From the NCBI GenBank assembly GCA_963747535.1, contig CAVVFX010000011.1, positions 1 through 64,000 on the forward strand: a DNA stretch of 64,000 nucleotides. Reading direction: 5' to 3'. This document shows, in pieces, positions 58,401 to 64,000 of this stretch. Positions within the stretch are counted from its first letter, which is position 1. The number at the start of each line of letters is the position of its first letter. Below the pieces are notes generated by a model that ran no database searches, was not told the origin of the DNA, and saw only the letters and a list, made by a program, of their open reading frames with translations. The stretch is from CAVVFX01 sp963747535 (GTDB taxonomy: Bacteria; Acidobacteriota; Terriglobia; Bryobacterales; Bryobacteraceae). The position numbers and the translations under genes were made by a program.

Positions 58401-58965
58401 CCTCGTTTTGATAAGTCTGGCCACCGTTGAACGAGCCGGTCGAGGGTCCCGCCGCCTGCGTGCTGTAGTTCATGACTCCGCTGGCGAGGCCGGCGAAGGC
58501 CGAAGGATCCCTCGCCGCCCCATTCATCGCCAGAGGCAGGGCGTCGTACACCTGATTCTCCATCGTCGAGCCCAGCGCTACATCATCTGTTTTCAGGGCG
58601 GACGGCTCAGCGTCCACGGTCACCGACTGGGTGCTTTCGCCTATCTGGAGCTTGGGATCCAATCCGACCGTCGCCAGCGCGTCCACGATCACATTTTTCT
58701 GCGTGAGGGTTTGAAAACCCACCGCTTTGACCGTCACGGTATATTCGCCGGCCGGTAGCAGAGGGAGCACAAAGAAACCCGACTCCGCGGTCTTGCGGGT
58801 GGTCTCCACTCCGGTAGCAACGTCGATAGCGGTGATCGAGGCGCCCGCCACTACCGCTCCGGATGGGTCGGTGACTGTCCCCTGGATGGTGCCGGTGCCA
58901 CCGACTTGAGCGAGTGCGGGTCCCGCCGCGATGAATAGCGCGAAGCAAAGTGCAACGTGGCGCAT
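55465..58965 (-). CDS. TonB-dependent, Oar-like outer-membrane receptor 4
   Basis: A 1166-residue intact receptor. ATG 58965 has AGGAG eight bases upstream and a signal peptide ('HVALCFALFIAAGPALAQ'). N-terminal carboxypeptidase-regulatory-like domain (about 22-105, 'GTIQGTVTDPSGAVVAGASI'), plug ('NEVYIEGLPLTSAGTE'), barrel with 'VSNYVFKSGTNQFHGGVFEY', and terminal 'RKLQFSARVSF'. It is divergent from the GT39 glycosyltransferase downstream. Similar in plan to receptors 1-3 but not closely matching them in the plug, so substrates probably differ. Confidence 0.9.
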   Translation of the reverse strand: MRHVALCFALFIAAGPALAQVGGTGTIQGTVTDPSGAVVAGASITAIDVATGVETTRKTAESGFFVLPLLPAGEYTVTVKAVGFQTLTQKNVIVDALATVGLDPKLQIGESTQSVTVDAEPSALKTDDVALGSTMENQVYDALPLAMNGAARDPSAFAGLASGVMNYSTQAAGPSTGSFNGGQTYQNEVYIEGLPLTSAGTESDTRNLAFGVSVEAVEQFQVEASGAKAMYEGQGVSNYVFKSGTNQFHGGVFEYFRNTDFDARGFFALTTPIEHQNEFGASIGGPIKKNKVFFFGNYDGYRFDSATPPGYQSIPTAAERTGDFSAFPQVIYDPASAQGSGVRTPFPNNAIPATRISKVSQSFQSYLPAPTNSGIQNNYLATLPNTVNNDSTTDKVDYSITDKNRLFGLFSYGEYRNPIVGSLTPISTSTLPIPYTDGRGVIEHATLAQIHDSHVISPNLVNEFSVSLSRLFIPLTSNTASGDYPSKAGITGLPPGIASTGFPDITFNGNNAPVSWDGSNSHAYNEAQNTYDVQNNVLWTKGRHNLTFGFQYQALEDNENIPLTGTQAGFTFSNNETANFGPTGTLLTTTGLSYASFLLGAVDSSVVTQNSVAETGGRYKTYATYVQDDFKATPRLTFNMGLRWNVWSPFTEVNNVMSFFNPTLANPLAGGIPGALQFAGNGADSCHCSTPVKQHDLNLGPRLGLAYQVGQKTVIRAGFGIFFAHAGGVGGRTNGRQGLSQIGFDNSGSLSSAVTGQPAYNWNSGYPGNTLNPPFFNPSYGIGFITAAAGASIGAGPTTSQTLTYGDPNFGGKAPYYEDWSFNIQHSFTQNMVLSVAYSASAGHWLPGAGVAGPFTDQIPTRYLPLGSLLTQTLTTATLAQAQALFPNIGIPFPNFTGTIGQALRPFPQYSSLSDPWLDVGNSTYNALQITLNRRFSHGFTFMLNYTFSKELDDLAGVRDPDKDFLERGPGTIDHPNVASATFVYQLPFGAGHKWNSANKVLSSAVSHWQISGIFTFSSGAPLSINGTCNGGGIIDAVCFPNYVTSFSGSIWQNGSFGSNGANIGTTAYLNKAAFVDPAAYTAGDIARTAPFGLFAPHNADLDLSVRREFQIRERIRLAFQADAFNINNAVHFAAPGTNIDSASFGIFSSMANQPRKLQFSARVSF

Positions 58966-59347
58966 GGGAAATACTCCTGAATTGAACTCAACCTTCTGGT
59001 GGAGTAAAGTCTGGCACGACTTACACTTTCCGGCAAGGTTGTTTCGGACGGGTGAACAGGTTTCTCAATCTGGAACTGATCGGCAGTCCTGGCGGTGATT
59101 CTACAGAGTTAATTGCCCGGGCAGCGGGAGGGGAGTATGGCGCCGGGTTTTACGCTGCAATACAAGAAGCTGTGTGACAGACTTCAGAGGCACGGCAAAA
59201 TTTCCGCCGCGAGCGGCCGAGGCAGGCGAAAAGGGTGGTGCGGGCGGTTTCGCCTGCGCCGGTCGGATTTTGCAGGTACCTCTTCAGTCTGTCCTCGCGG
59301 AGCCGGTGCGTATAATCACTAAAGCGCCGACGCAGTCGGGCGCGCGC
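58966..59347. other. Divergent intergenic region
   Basis: About 380 bases between TonB receptor 4 and the GT39-like gene. It contains repeat family C at 59201-59260 and must hold two promoters. An in-frame extension of the glycosyltransferase back to 59174 is translated repeat and is not accepted as coding. Confidence 0.55.
59201..59260. repeat. Repeat family C with long hairpin
   Basis: GCGGCCGAGGCAGGCGAAAA matches the minus strand of 55371-55412. Here GGCAGGCGAAAA and, after an 18-base loop, GGTTTCGCCTGCGCC form an imperfect hairpin arm pair (GCAGGCGAAA/TTTCGCCTGC). Confidence 0.65.
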
Positions 59348-61018
59348 ATGAAGATCCAGCCCACCCCTCCTCGCAAGCCCCGCGCGGCCAAAATGAAGGC
59401 TTCCGACGGCGGAACGGCGCCAGAACCCGCGGTTACGGCTACGCCGTCGTCGACCACGCTACTGGTGCCCTGGGCGGCCGTTCTGCTGGTGATCCTGTTT
59501 GCGGCCGTGGTGCGCATACGCCTGCTGGAAGTTCCCCTGGAGCGCGACGAAGGCGAGTATGCGTATGCCGGCCAACTGCTTCTCCAAGGCATTCCGCCCT
59601 ACCGGGAAGCTTTCAACATGAAGTTCCCCGGCGTCTACGGCGCCTACGCTGTGATCATGGCAGTCTTCGGACAAACCATCGCCGGCATCCATTTGGGGCT
59701 CCTCCTCTTGAATGCCGGAACCATCGTCCTGGTATTCCTTCTCGGGCGACGCCTGTTTTCGCCTGCGGCTGGTGTCGCGGCCGCTGCCGCGTATGCTGTG
59801 CTCTCGCTGGGCGCCGGTGTTTTGGGAATCGAAGCCCACGCCACTCATTTCGTCGTTGCGGCCGCGCTCGGGGCCACCCTGCTCCTCTTGCGTGCGACCG
59901 ATAAGGGCAGTTCCGCCATGTTGTTCTGGAGCGGTCTGCTCTACGGTGTCGCGATCCTCATGAAGCAGCACGGCGCAATTTTCGCGATCTTCGGCGCCCT
60001 CTATCTGCTGGTGGATCATGTGAGCCAACAGCGCGGCTCATGGCCGGTAATCCTGCGCAAACTCGTGCTGTTGGTCCTTGGGGCGGCCGTTCCCCTGGGG
60101 CTCACGGCGTTGGCGCTTTGGCTCGCCGGCGTCTTCGGTAAGTTCTGGTTTTGGACCATCCTCTACGCGCGCGAGTACGCGACAGAGCTTCCGTTTGCCG
60201 AAGGGATGGCATTCTTCAAGTTCATGTTCCCGCGCGTCGTCGGACCGAACCTGCTGCTGTGGATTCTCGCTGCCGTGGGCCTCTCGACCCTCTGGTGGAA
60301 GAAACGCGATCGCCGCCCGGCCATTTTCGCGTCGGCTTTCCTGCTCTTTTCCTTTTTCGCGGTCTGCCCGGGCTTCTACTTTCGCGAACACTATTTTATT
60401 CTGCTGCTGCCGGCGATCGCGTTGCTGGCGGGCGCTACCGTCAGTTCCGCGCGGAGAATCACCTGGGTGCTATTCGGGACCGTCCTCGGAATCTCGATTG
60501 CATGGCAAAGCGATCTCCTGTTCCGTTCAAGCCCCCTCGAGACCAGTCGCGCGATCAACGGTCTCAATCCGTTCCCCGAAGCGATCCAGGTCGCCGATTA
60601 TCTTCGTACGCACAGTGACAAAAACTCGCGCATTGCTGTGCTCGGCTCCGAGCCCGAGATCTATTTCTACGCCAACCGGCGCTCCGCTACCGGCTACATT
60701 TACACCTACAGCATGATGGAGGCTCAGCCGTTTGCCTTGACCATGCAGAACGAGATGATCGGCGAACTGGAAAAGGCGCGTCCGGAGTACGTGGTCTTTG
60801 TGGACATCCGGACTTCCTGGTCGCCTCGCCCCGGCTCGCAGTTCAAAATCTACAATTGGTGGGCCGCTTATGGCCCTCGCAACTATCGCCTCGCTGGGGT
60901 GGCCGATATCATCTCGGCGGACCGCACCGAATTCCACTGGGACGACGTCGAGAATGTTGCAGCCTACCGCCCCCAGTCGAAGCAGATCATCGTCATCTTC
61001 CGAAGAAACAGCAAATGA
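59348..61018 (+). CDS. ArnT/GT39-like membrane glycosyltransferase
   Basis: About 556 residues. Start ATG 59348 is chosen because earlier in-frame codons are repeat-derived. After a charged N-terminus (about 35 residues) come about 11 membrane helices. The first loop 'EVPLERDEGEYAYAGQLL' carries the acidic D-E motif of GT-C enzymes (PMT, ArnT), followed by 'FNMKFPGVYGAYAVIMAVFG'. GT39/GT83 enzymes transfer a sugar from a polyprenyl-phosphate donor to protein or lipid at the periplasmic face. The C-terminal 150 residues are soluble ('GSEPEIYFYANRRSATGYIY'). Intact; followed by the VirB10-like gene on the same strand after 83 bases. Confidence 0.83.
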   Translation: MKIQPTPPRKPRAAKMKASDGGTAPEPAVTATPSSTTLLVPWAAVLLVILFAAVVRIRLLEVPLERDEGEYAYAGQLLLQGIPPYREAFNMKFPGVYGAYAVIMAVFGQTIAGIHLGLLLLNAGTIVLVFLLGRRLFSPAAGVAAAAAYAVLSLGAGVLGIEAHATHFVVAAALGATLLLLRATDKGSSAMLFWSGLLYGVAILMKQHGAIFAIFGALYLLVDHVSQQRGSWPVILRKLVLLVLGAAVPLGLTALALWLAGVFGKFWFWTILYAREYATELPFAEGMAFFKFMFPRVVGPNLLLWILAAVGLSTLWWKKRDRRPAIFASAFLLFSFFAVCPGFYFREHYFILLLPAIALLAGATVSSARRITWVLFGTVLGISIAWQSDLLFRSSPLETSRAINGLNPFPEAIQVADYLRTHSDKNSRIAVLGSEPEIYFYANRRSATGYIYTYSMMEAQPFALTMQNEMIGELEKARPEYVVFVDIRTSWSPRPGSQFKIYNWWAAYGPRNYRLAGVADIISADRTEFHWDDVENVAAYRPQSKQIIVIFRRNSK

Positions 61019-61101
61019 GCAAGCTGGATTTGGCCTTTGGCGTGCTCGTTCCCGCGCACTCTCTGCGGGGTCTCGACGCCTCGCTGGTGTAATCTGAAAA
61101 G

Positions 61102-62274
61102 ATGGTCCGCATGGTGCGAACTGCAGCGATTGCCCTGGTATTTCTGGCCCCCCTCAGTCACCTCCTGGCAACCGACCCGAACTTAGACTTCTCCGGCAAA
61201 TGGATCCTGGATTCTCGCGCCAGCAATACCCAAGCGTTATCCATGCCACAATTGCATTCGCTCACGTGCGTTCAGGATTCGCTCCTAAAATGCTCCACTA
61301 CCGGTCCCGACGGAACCGCGGTCGATTGGACCTACGACCTCAATGGCACCGCTACGCGTTATAGTTTCGGGGACGAGAGCTGCAATAGCAAACTGAAATG
61401 GGAGGGCGCTGCTCTCATCATCAACACCATCGTCTCGGGGCCGCGCGACTACAGCACCCTGGATCGTTGGACACTCTCGCCCGATCGCTCGACCCTGACC
61501 ATTGACCGGCAAATCATGCAGGCCGGCGGAGAAACTGAAGGGACGCTCGTCTACCGGCGTGAGGGATGGACGGCGCAGGCGAATGTACCGGCGCAGCCAA
61601 CTCCGGCGTTTCGTAACGCTCCGGCGCCCGCGAATCTGCGACCCACCCTGCAGCGGCCGCCCGCGCCCGCCTCTCCGTCCGAACTGATCGTCCGCGCGGG
61701 AACCCGCATCCCGCTGTCGCTGCGCAATGCCATCGATACCAAATATTCGCAGGAAGGCGACCGCGTGTATCTCGACACTATCTACCCGGTGGTGGTAAAC
61801 AATCGCGTCGTGATTCCGCGCGGCAGCTACGTCAGCGGGACCCTGACCACCAGCAAACCGGCGGGCGCCGTCGGGAAAAAGGGTGAATTATTCATCCGCT
61901 TCGATTCCCTGATTCTGCCCAACGGGGTCACGCGCGATTTCCGTTCCCGCCTCGCATCCAAGGACTCGGGCCGCGGCAAAGTGGATCCCAATGAAGGCAC
62001 CATCACGGGCGAACGCGATAACGCCGATACGGCCAAGACTACGGCGGAAGGAGGGGCCATCGGAGCCGGAGTTGGCGGCCTCGCCGGCGCGGCCGCCGGA
62101 CATCCGCTTCCCGGTCTCGGCATCGGAGCCGCCGCCGGAGCCGCGGTCGGTCTCGCGACAGCCCTGGGCAAGCACAAGCCCGACGCAACCCTGCCGCGCG
62201 GCACCGTCGTCGAAATGCTCCTCGACCGCGATCTCTTTTACGAGACGTCCGAACTCGACCGACGAGAGCCGTAA
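61102..62274 (+). CDS. Secreted protein with lipocalin-like N-terminus and TrbI/VirB10-like C-terminus
   Basis: About 390 residues with signal peptide ('AIALVFLAPLSHLLA'). Residues about 28-155 look like a small beta domain ('FSGKWILDSRASNT', 'LKWEGAALIINTIVSGPRDY') seen in secreted Acidobacteriota proteins. After a proline/alanine linker (about 160-195), residues 197-260 ('LIVRAGTRIPLSLRNAIDTK', 'VVVNNRVVIPRGSYVSGTL') resemble the VirB10/TrbI periplasmic domain of type IV secretion and related 'pilus-pore' proteins. The next segment is glycine-rich ('GGAIGAGVGGLAGAAAG'), followed by a lysine-poor C-terminus. No type IV system is present nearby, so it is probably an envelope protein; function not known. 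Confidence 0.72.
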   Translation: MVRMVRTAAIALVFLAPLSHLLATDPNLDFSGKWILDSRASNTQALSMPQLHSLTCVQDSLLKCSTTGPDGTAVDWTYDLNGTATRYSFGDESCNSKLKWEGAALIINTIVSGPRDYSTLDRWTLSPDRSTLTIDRQIMQAGGETEGTLVYRREGWTAQANVPAQPTPAFRNAPAPANLRPTLQRPPAPASPSELIVRAGTRIPLSLRNAIDTKYSQEGDRVYLDTIYPVVVNNRVVIPRGSYVSGTLTTSKPAGAVGKKGELFIRFDSLILPNGVTRDFRSRLASKDSGRGKVDPNEGTITGERDNADTAKTTAEGGAIGAGVGGLAGAAAGHPLPGLGIGAAAGAAVGLATALGKHKPDATLPRGTVVEMLLDRDLFYETSELDRREP

Positions 62275-62282
62275 CTGCCCGC

Positions 62283-62394
62283 TAGTACCTACTTGCAAAA
62301 ACTGCCTACGGAAACCGCTTGCTTACGCGCGCGGCTCAGCAACGCCACGACGTGTTTTCATGCGCTTACCGAGCCGTGACCGTCAGGGAGCGGT
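62283..62394 (+). repeat. Hairpin repeat family B, full copy
   Basis: TAGTACCTACTTGCAAAAAC, TGCCTACGG, ACCGCTTGCTTACGCGCGCG, GCTC, then after a 30-base loop GAGCCGTGACCGTCAGG and GAGCGGT. It has the same order as 30888-30985. The GGCTC/GAGCC and ACCGCT/AGCGGT arms are complementary. Just after it TGTCCACGAAATAACTGGACA (62411-62431) is a 6-base perfect inverted repeat around 9 bases. Confidence 0.8.
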
Positions 62395-62459
62395 CTTTCG
62401 CGCCGAGAAGTGTCCACGAAATAACTGGACAGAACGGTCGCCGGTGTAAATCTACGAAA

Positions 62460-62592
62460 TTATGATGCCTTTAAATAATTAATACACTGCGCCAGATGCT
62501 CATTGGCAAAAGCGGTCCACGCACTTCAACTCGACGCTGACCTTTTCGCCGGCCACTAGATCGGCCGCATACTCGCCGAGGTAGTGATTCCC
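62460..62592 (-). pseudogene. GxxExxY protein remnant (truncated, frameshifted)
   Basis: The minus strand reads 'GEYAADLVAGEKVSVELKCV' 'DRF' and, after skipping one base in the AAAA run (+) at 62508-62511, 'ANEHLAQCINYLKAS' stop. This is the middle of a GxxExxY-family protein (D..V-E-L-K and 'Q..NYLKAS'). Both the N-terminal GxxExxY part and the C-terminus are missing; the left side runs into a tandem repeat. It is a relic of the same family as 31450-31837. Confidence 0.65.
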
Positions 62593-62700
62593 ATTCGTGT
62601 GCATCCGTGTGCATCCGTGGCCCCATCGTATGAGTGCCGCAAGGTGGGCGAAAATCTCAGAAAAAATGTTGCTCAGGCCACGGATGCACACGAATAAAGG
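62590..62700. repeat. Inverted pair of 'cacggatgcacac' tandem repeats
   Basis: 62590-62628 reads ATTCGTGTGCATCCGTGTGC, ATCCGTGGCC. After a 55-base spacer 62681-62700 reads GGCCACGGATGCACACGAAT, an inverted copy. Compare 39071-39099 (ATTCGTGTTCA units) and 250-276. It borders the GxxExxY remnant. Confidence 0.72.
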
Positions 62701-62749
62701 CGATGGCAGGGGAAGATCCGGGGCGCTGACGCTTCGGTGCCAACCCAGT

Positions 62750-63433
62750 CTAGAGCGCCCGCAGCCACGAAAACGTTTCTGCCAGGTTCTGCGACTGGAA
62801 TACGAGCGATCCGGGCACGATGATATCGGCGCCGGCGCGACGCAGGAGAGACACGGTATGGGAGCGGATGCCGCCATCGGCGACCAGCCGGACGCGAGTG
62901 CGCCCTTTGCCCAGCATAGACGCCGCGCTTGCGAGACGGTCGCAGGCTTCCGGCGCCAGATCCTGGCCTTTGCGGCCGGGCACTGTACCGAGCAGAAGTA
63001 GGGCATCAATGCGGTCGAGGTAGGCCTCGGCCGCGGTGACGGGAGTGTCCAGGCGTAACGCCAACCCGGCCGAACGGCCCGCGCGAAGAATCGCTTGGAT
63101 GGCCGCTGCCGCTTCGGATTCGCCGACTTCCGCGTGCACCGTGATCACGTCACCGCCACAAGCTACGAATTCCTCGATAAGCATCGTGGGGCGATCGACC
63201 ATCAGGTGAATGTGAAATGGAAGGTGAGTGAGCGGACGCAGGGCGCGTATGAGGTCCGGAAAGAACAGCAGACCGGGAGCGAAGTGGGCATCGGAGACGT
63301 CGATGTGAAATGAGTCGGCAAATGGCTCCAGGCGCTTAATCCCCGCCCCTAAGTCGGCGAGATCCGCCGACCACAAGGAGACGTCGGCCAGGAGCCGGGT
63401 GTGTGCCGGATCCTGCCAGGCGCTCGTGTTCAA
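62750..63433 (-). CDS. rpe: Ribulose-phosphate 3-epimerase
   Basis: About 227 residues, a TIM-barrel epimerase interconverting ribulose 5-phosphate and xylulose 5-phosphate in the pentose-phosphate pathway. 'LADVSLWSADLADLGAGIKR' is the family N-terminus ('sIlsADfa.L'), 'FHIDVSDAHFAP' carries the first catalytic Asp and metal His, 'PFHIHLMVDRP' the second His, and 'RLVADGGIRS' the second Asp near the phosphate-binding GG. The start at TTG 63433 is uncertain (no strong ribosome-binding site). Intact; the gene stands alone. Confidence 0.87.
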   Translation of the reverse strand: MNTSAWQDPAHTRLLADVSLWSADLADLGAGIKRLEPFADSFHIDVSDAHFAPGLLFFPDLIRALRPLTHLPFHIHLMVDRPTMLIEEFVACGGDVITVHAEVGESEAAAAIQAILRAGRSAGLALRLDTPVTAAEAYLDRIDALLLLGTVPGRKGQDLAPEACDRLASAASMLGKGRTRVRLVADGGIRSHTVSLLRRAGADIIVPGSLVFQSQNLAETFSWLRAL

Positions 63434-63637
63434 AATGCACCAGCCAGGAGGTGACAGGAACTCATTTTGATTAATATTATAATTTCGCCATTCTGGCAGT
63501 CGGTGAGAGACGTTCCCTGCCGGCAGGTCCTCGAATGGCGCTTGTGGCTGCCTGCCTGATTTGTTATCGCCAGTTTGCCTGGGCGCGTGGTAAGCGAAAT
63601 GTTCTCACGGCCCATGACAGAGACCCTCAGTCGTTGC

Positions 63638-64000
63638 TCACCGTATCGTCCGCAGTCTTCTGGCAGTGAGTTCGCCTTCTGTCCCGCCCAGAGCGCTTGT
63701 TACTAGCTTGCCCTTAAACGTACCGCCCGTCTCTGGATCGAGCGTCCACTTGAAAGTCCACGGCTCGGAACCAGAAGAGATAGTCTGTAAGGCGACCGGA
63801 ACCGTTCCGGCTTCGTTGATTCGGTGTAGCACGAGTTGGTGGCTTGTCAATCTGATCTTGCCATCGGCCGTACACTCAACGTTGTCAACGCCATGAAAGA
63901 TATGTATATCGCTCGTATAGGGCGTAGCGCACTCGGATTGCGCGTTAGGAGCAACGCAGTAGTTGGTTAACTTGCACGACAGCGTGCCGCGCACGGCTCC
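63638..64000 (-). CDS. Partial gene of unknown function, running off the window end
   Basis: The frame is open to the right edge, so the N-terminus lies outside. The visible 120 residues are cysteine-containing ('LSCKLTNYCVAPNAQSECA') and end 'WTFKWTLDPETGGTFKGKLV', 'TSALGGTEGELTARRL', a beta-rich secreted-looking C-terminus. GTG 63994 could be an internal start, but the partial reading is safer. No domain recognised. Confidence 0.5.
   Translation of the reverse strand, partial: GAVRGTLSCKLTNYCVAPNAQSECATPYTSDIHIFHGVDNVECTADGKIRLTSHQLVLHRINEAGTVPVALQTISSGSEPWTFKWTLDPETGGTFKGKLVTSALGGTEGELTARRLRTIR

Noticed and set aside
59174..59347. N-terminal extension of the GT39-like protein
   Set aside because: The extra 58 codons translate a hairpin repeat (family C) and lack a ribosome-binding site at their start.
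62500..63009. 169-codon minus-strand frame overlapping rpe
   Set aside because: It is mostly antiparallel-frame shadow of rpe plus translated tandem repeat; only its last 30 codons (a GxxExxY remnant) are meaningful and are listed separately.

Overview
The window is GC-rich bacterial chromosome and most likely comes from an Acidobacteriota relative of Solibacter/Bryobacter. This is inferred from gene content: four very large TonB-dependent, Oar-like receptors with an N-terminal carboxypeptidase-regulatory domain, many secreted hydrolases, an Lhr helicase, an imuA-imuB cassette, GxxExxY proteins, and dispersed hairpin repeats whose translation gives the 'LAYARGS' peptide familiar from that phylum. 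No rRNA, tRNA, CRISPR array or complete insertion sequence was recognised.

Layout. 0.5-1.1 kb: remnant of a RelE/HigB-like toxin and an intact XRE antitoxin. 1.4-8.1 kb (minus): a three-gene run of a large protein broken by seven frameshifts, a secreted amidase and a secreted M28 peptidase. 8.2-15.5 kb: alpha/beta hydrolase, TonB receptor 1 (frameshifted), a TAT-exported acid-sugar dehydratase of the enolase superfamily, and a secreted amidohydrolase. 15.6-21.7 kb (minus): Lhr-type helicase (two frameshifts) and imuA-imuB translesion-repair genes. 22-26.6 kb: TonB receptor 2 coupled to a TPR protein. 26.9-30.8 kb: esterase/SMP-30 fusion, NRAMP-family transporter and two small membrane proteins. 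31.4-32.7 kb: a zone of gene debris (frameshifted GxxExxY protein, internally deleted winged-helix protein). 32.7-36.9 kb (minus): a compact cluster of class III aminotransferase, type III polyketide synthase, FAD oxidoreductase and YceI lipid-binding protein, which looks like a phenolic-lipid type biosynthetic operon. 37-42.7 kb: Spy-like protein, Uma2 nuclease, secreted protein, CocE-type hydrolase, glycosyltransferase and YggS. 42.7-47.6 kb: a defence-island-like stretch with a degenerate ImmA/IrrE-domain protein and small partner, a type ISP restriction-modification gene gutted by internal deletion, a PD-(D/E)xK protein and VapBC. 47.7-51.0 kb (minus): type II secretion/pilus genes (secretin-cohesin fusion, two pseudopilins). 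51.2-59 kb: smpB and TonB receptors 3 and 4. 59.3-64 kb: ArnT/GT39-like glycosyltransferase, a VirB10/TrbI-like secreted protein, a GxxExxY remnant, rpe and a partial gene.

Two themes run across the window. First, three families of dispersed hairpin repeats. Copies of family A lie inside the reading frames of imuB and of the M28 peptidase, where they add residues in frame near the N-terminus. Second, at least 14 single-base frameshifts are detectable from protein continuity, and all but one have the sense of a single extra base, often in a short homopolymer. That may be an assembly signature or real decay, and it affects how every 'pseudogene' here should be read.
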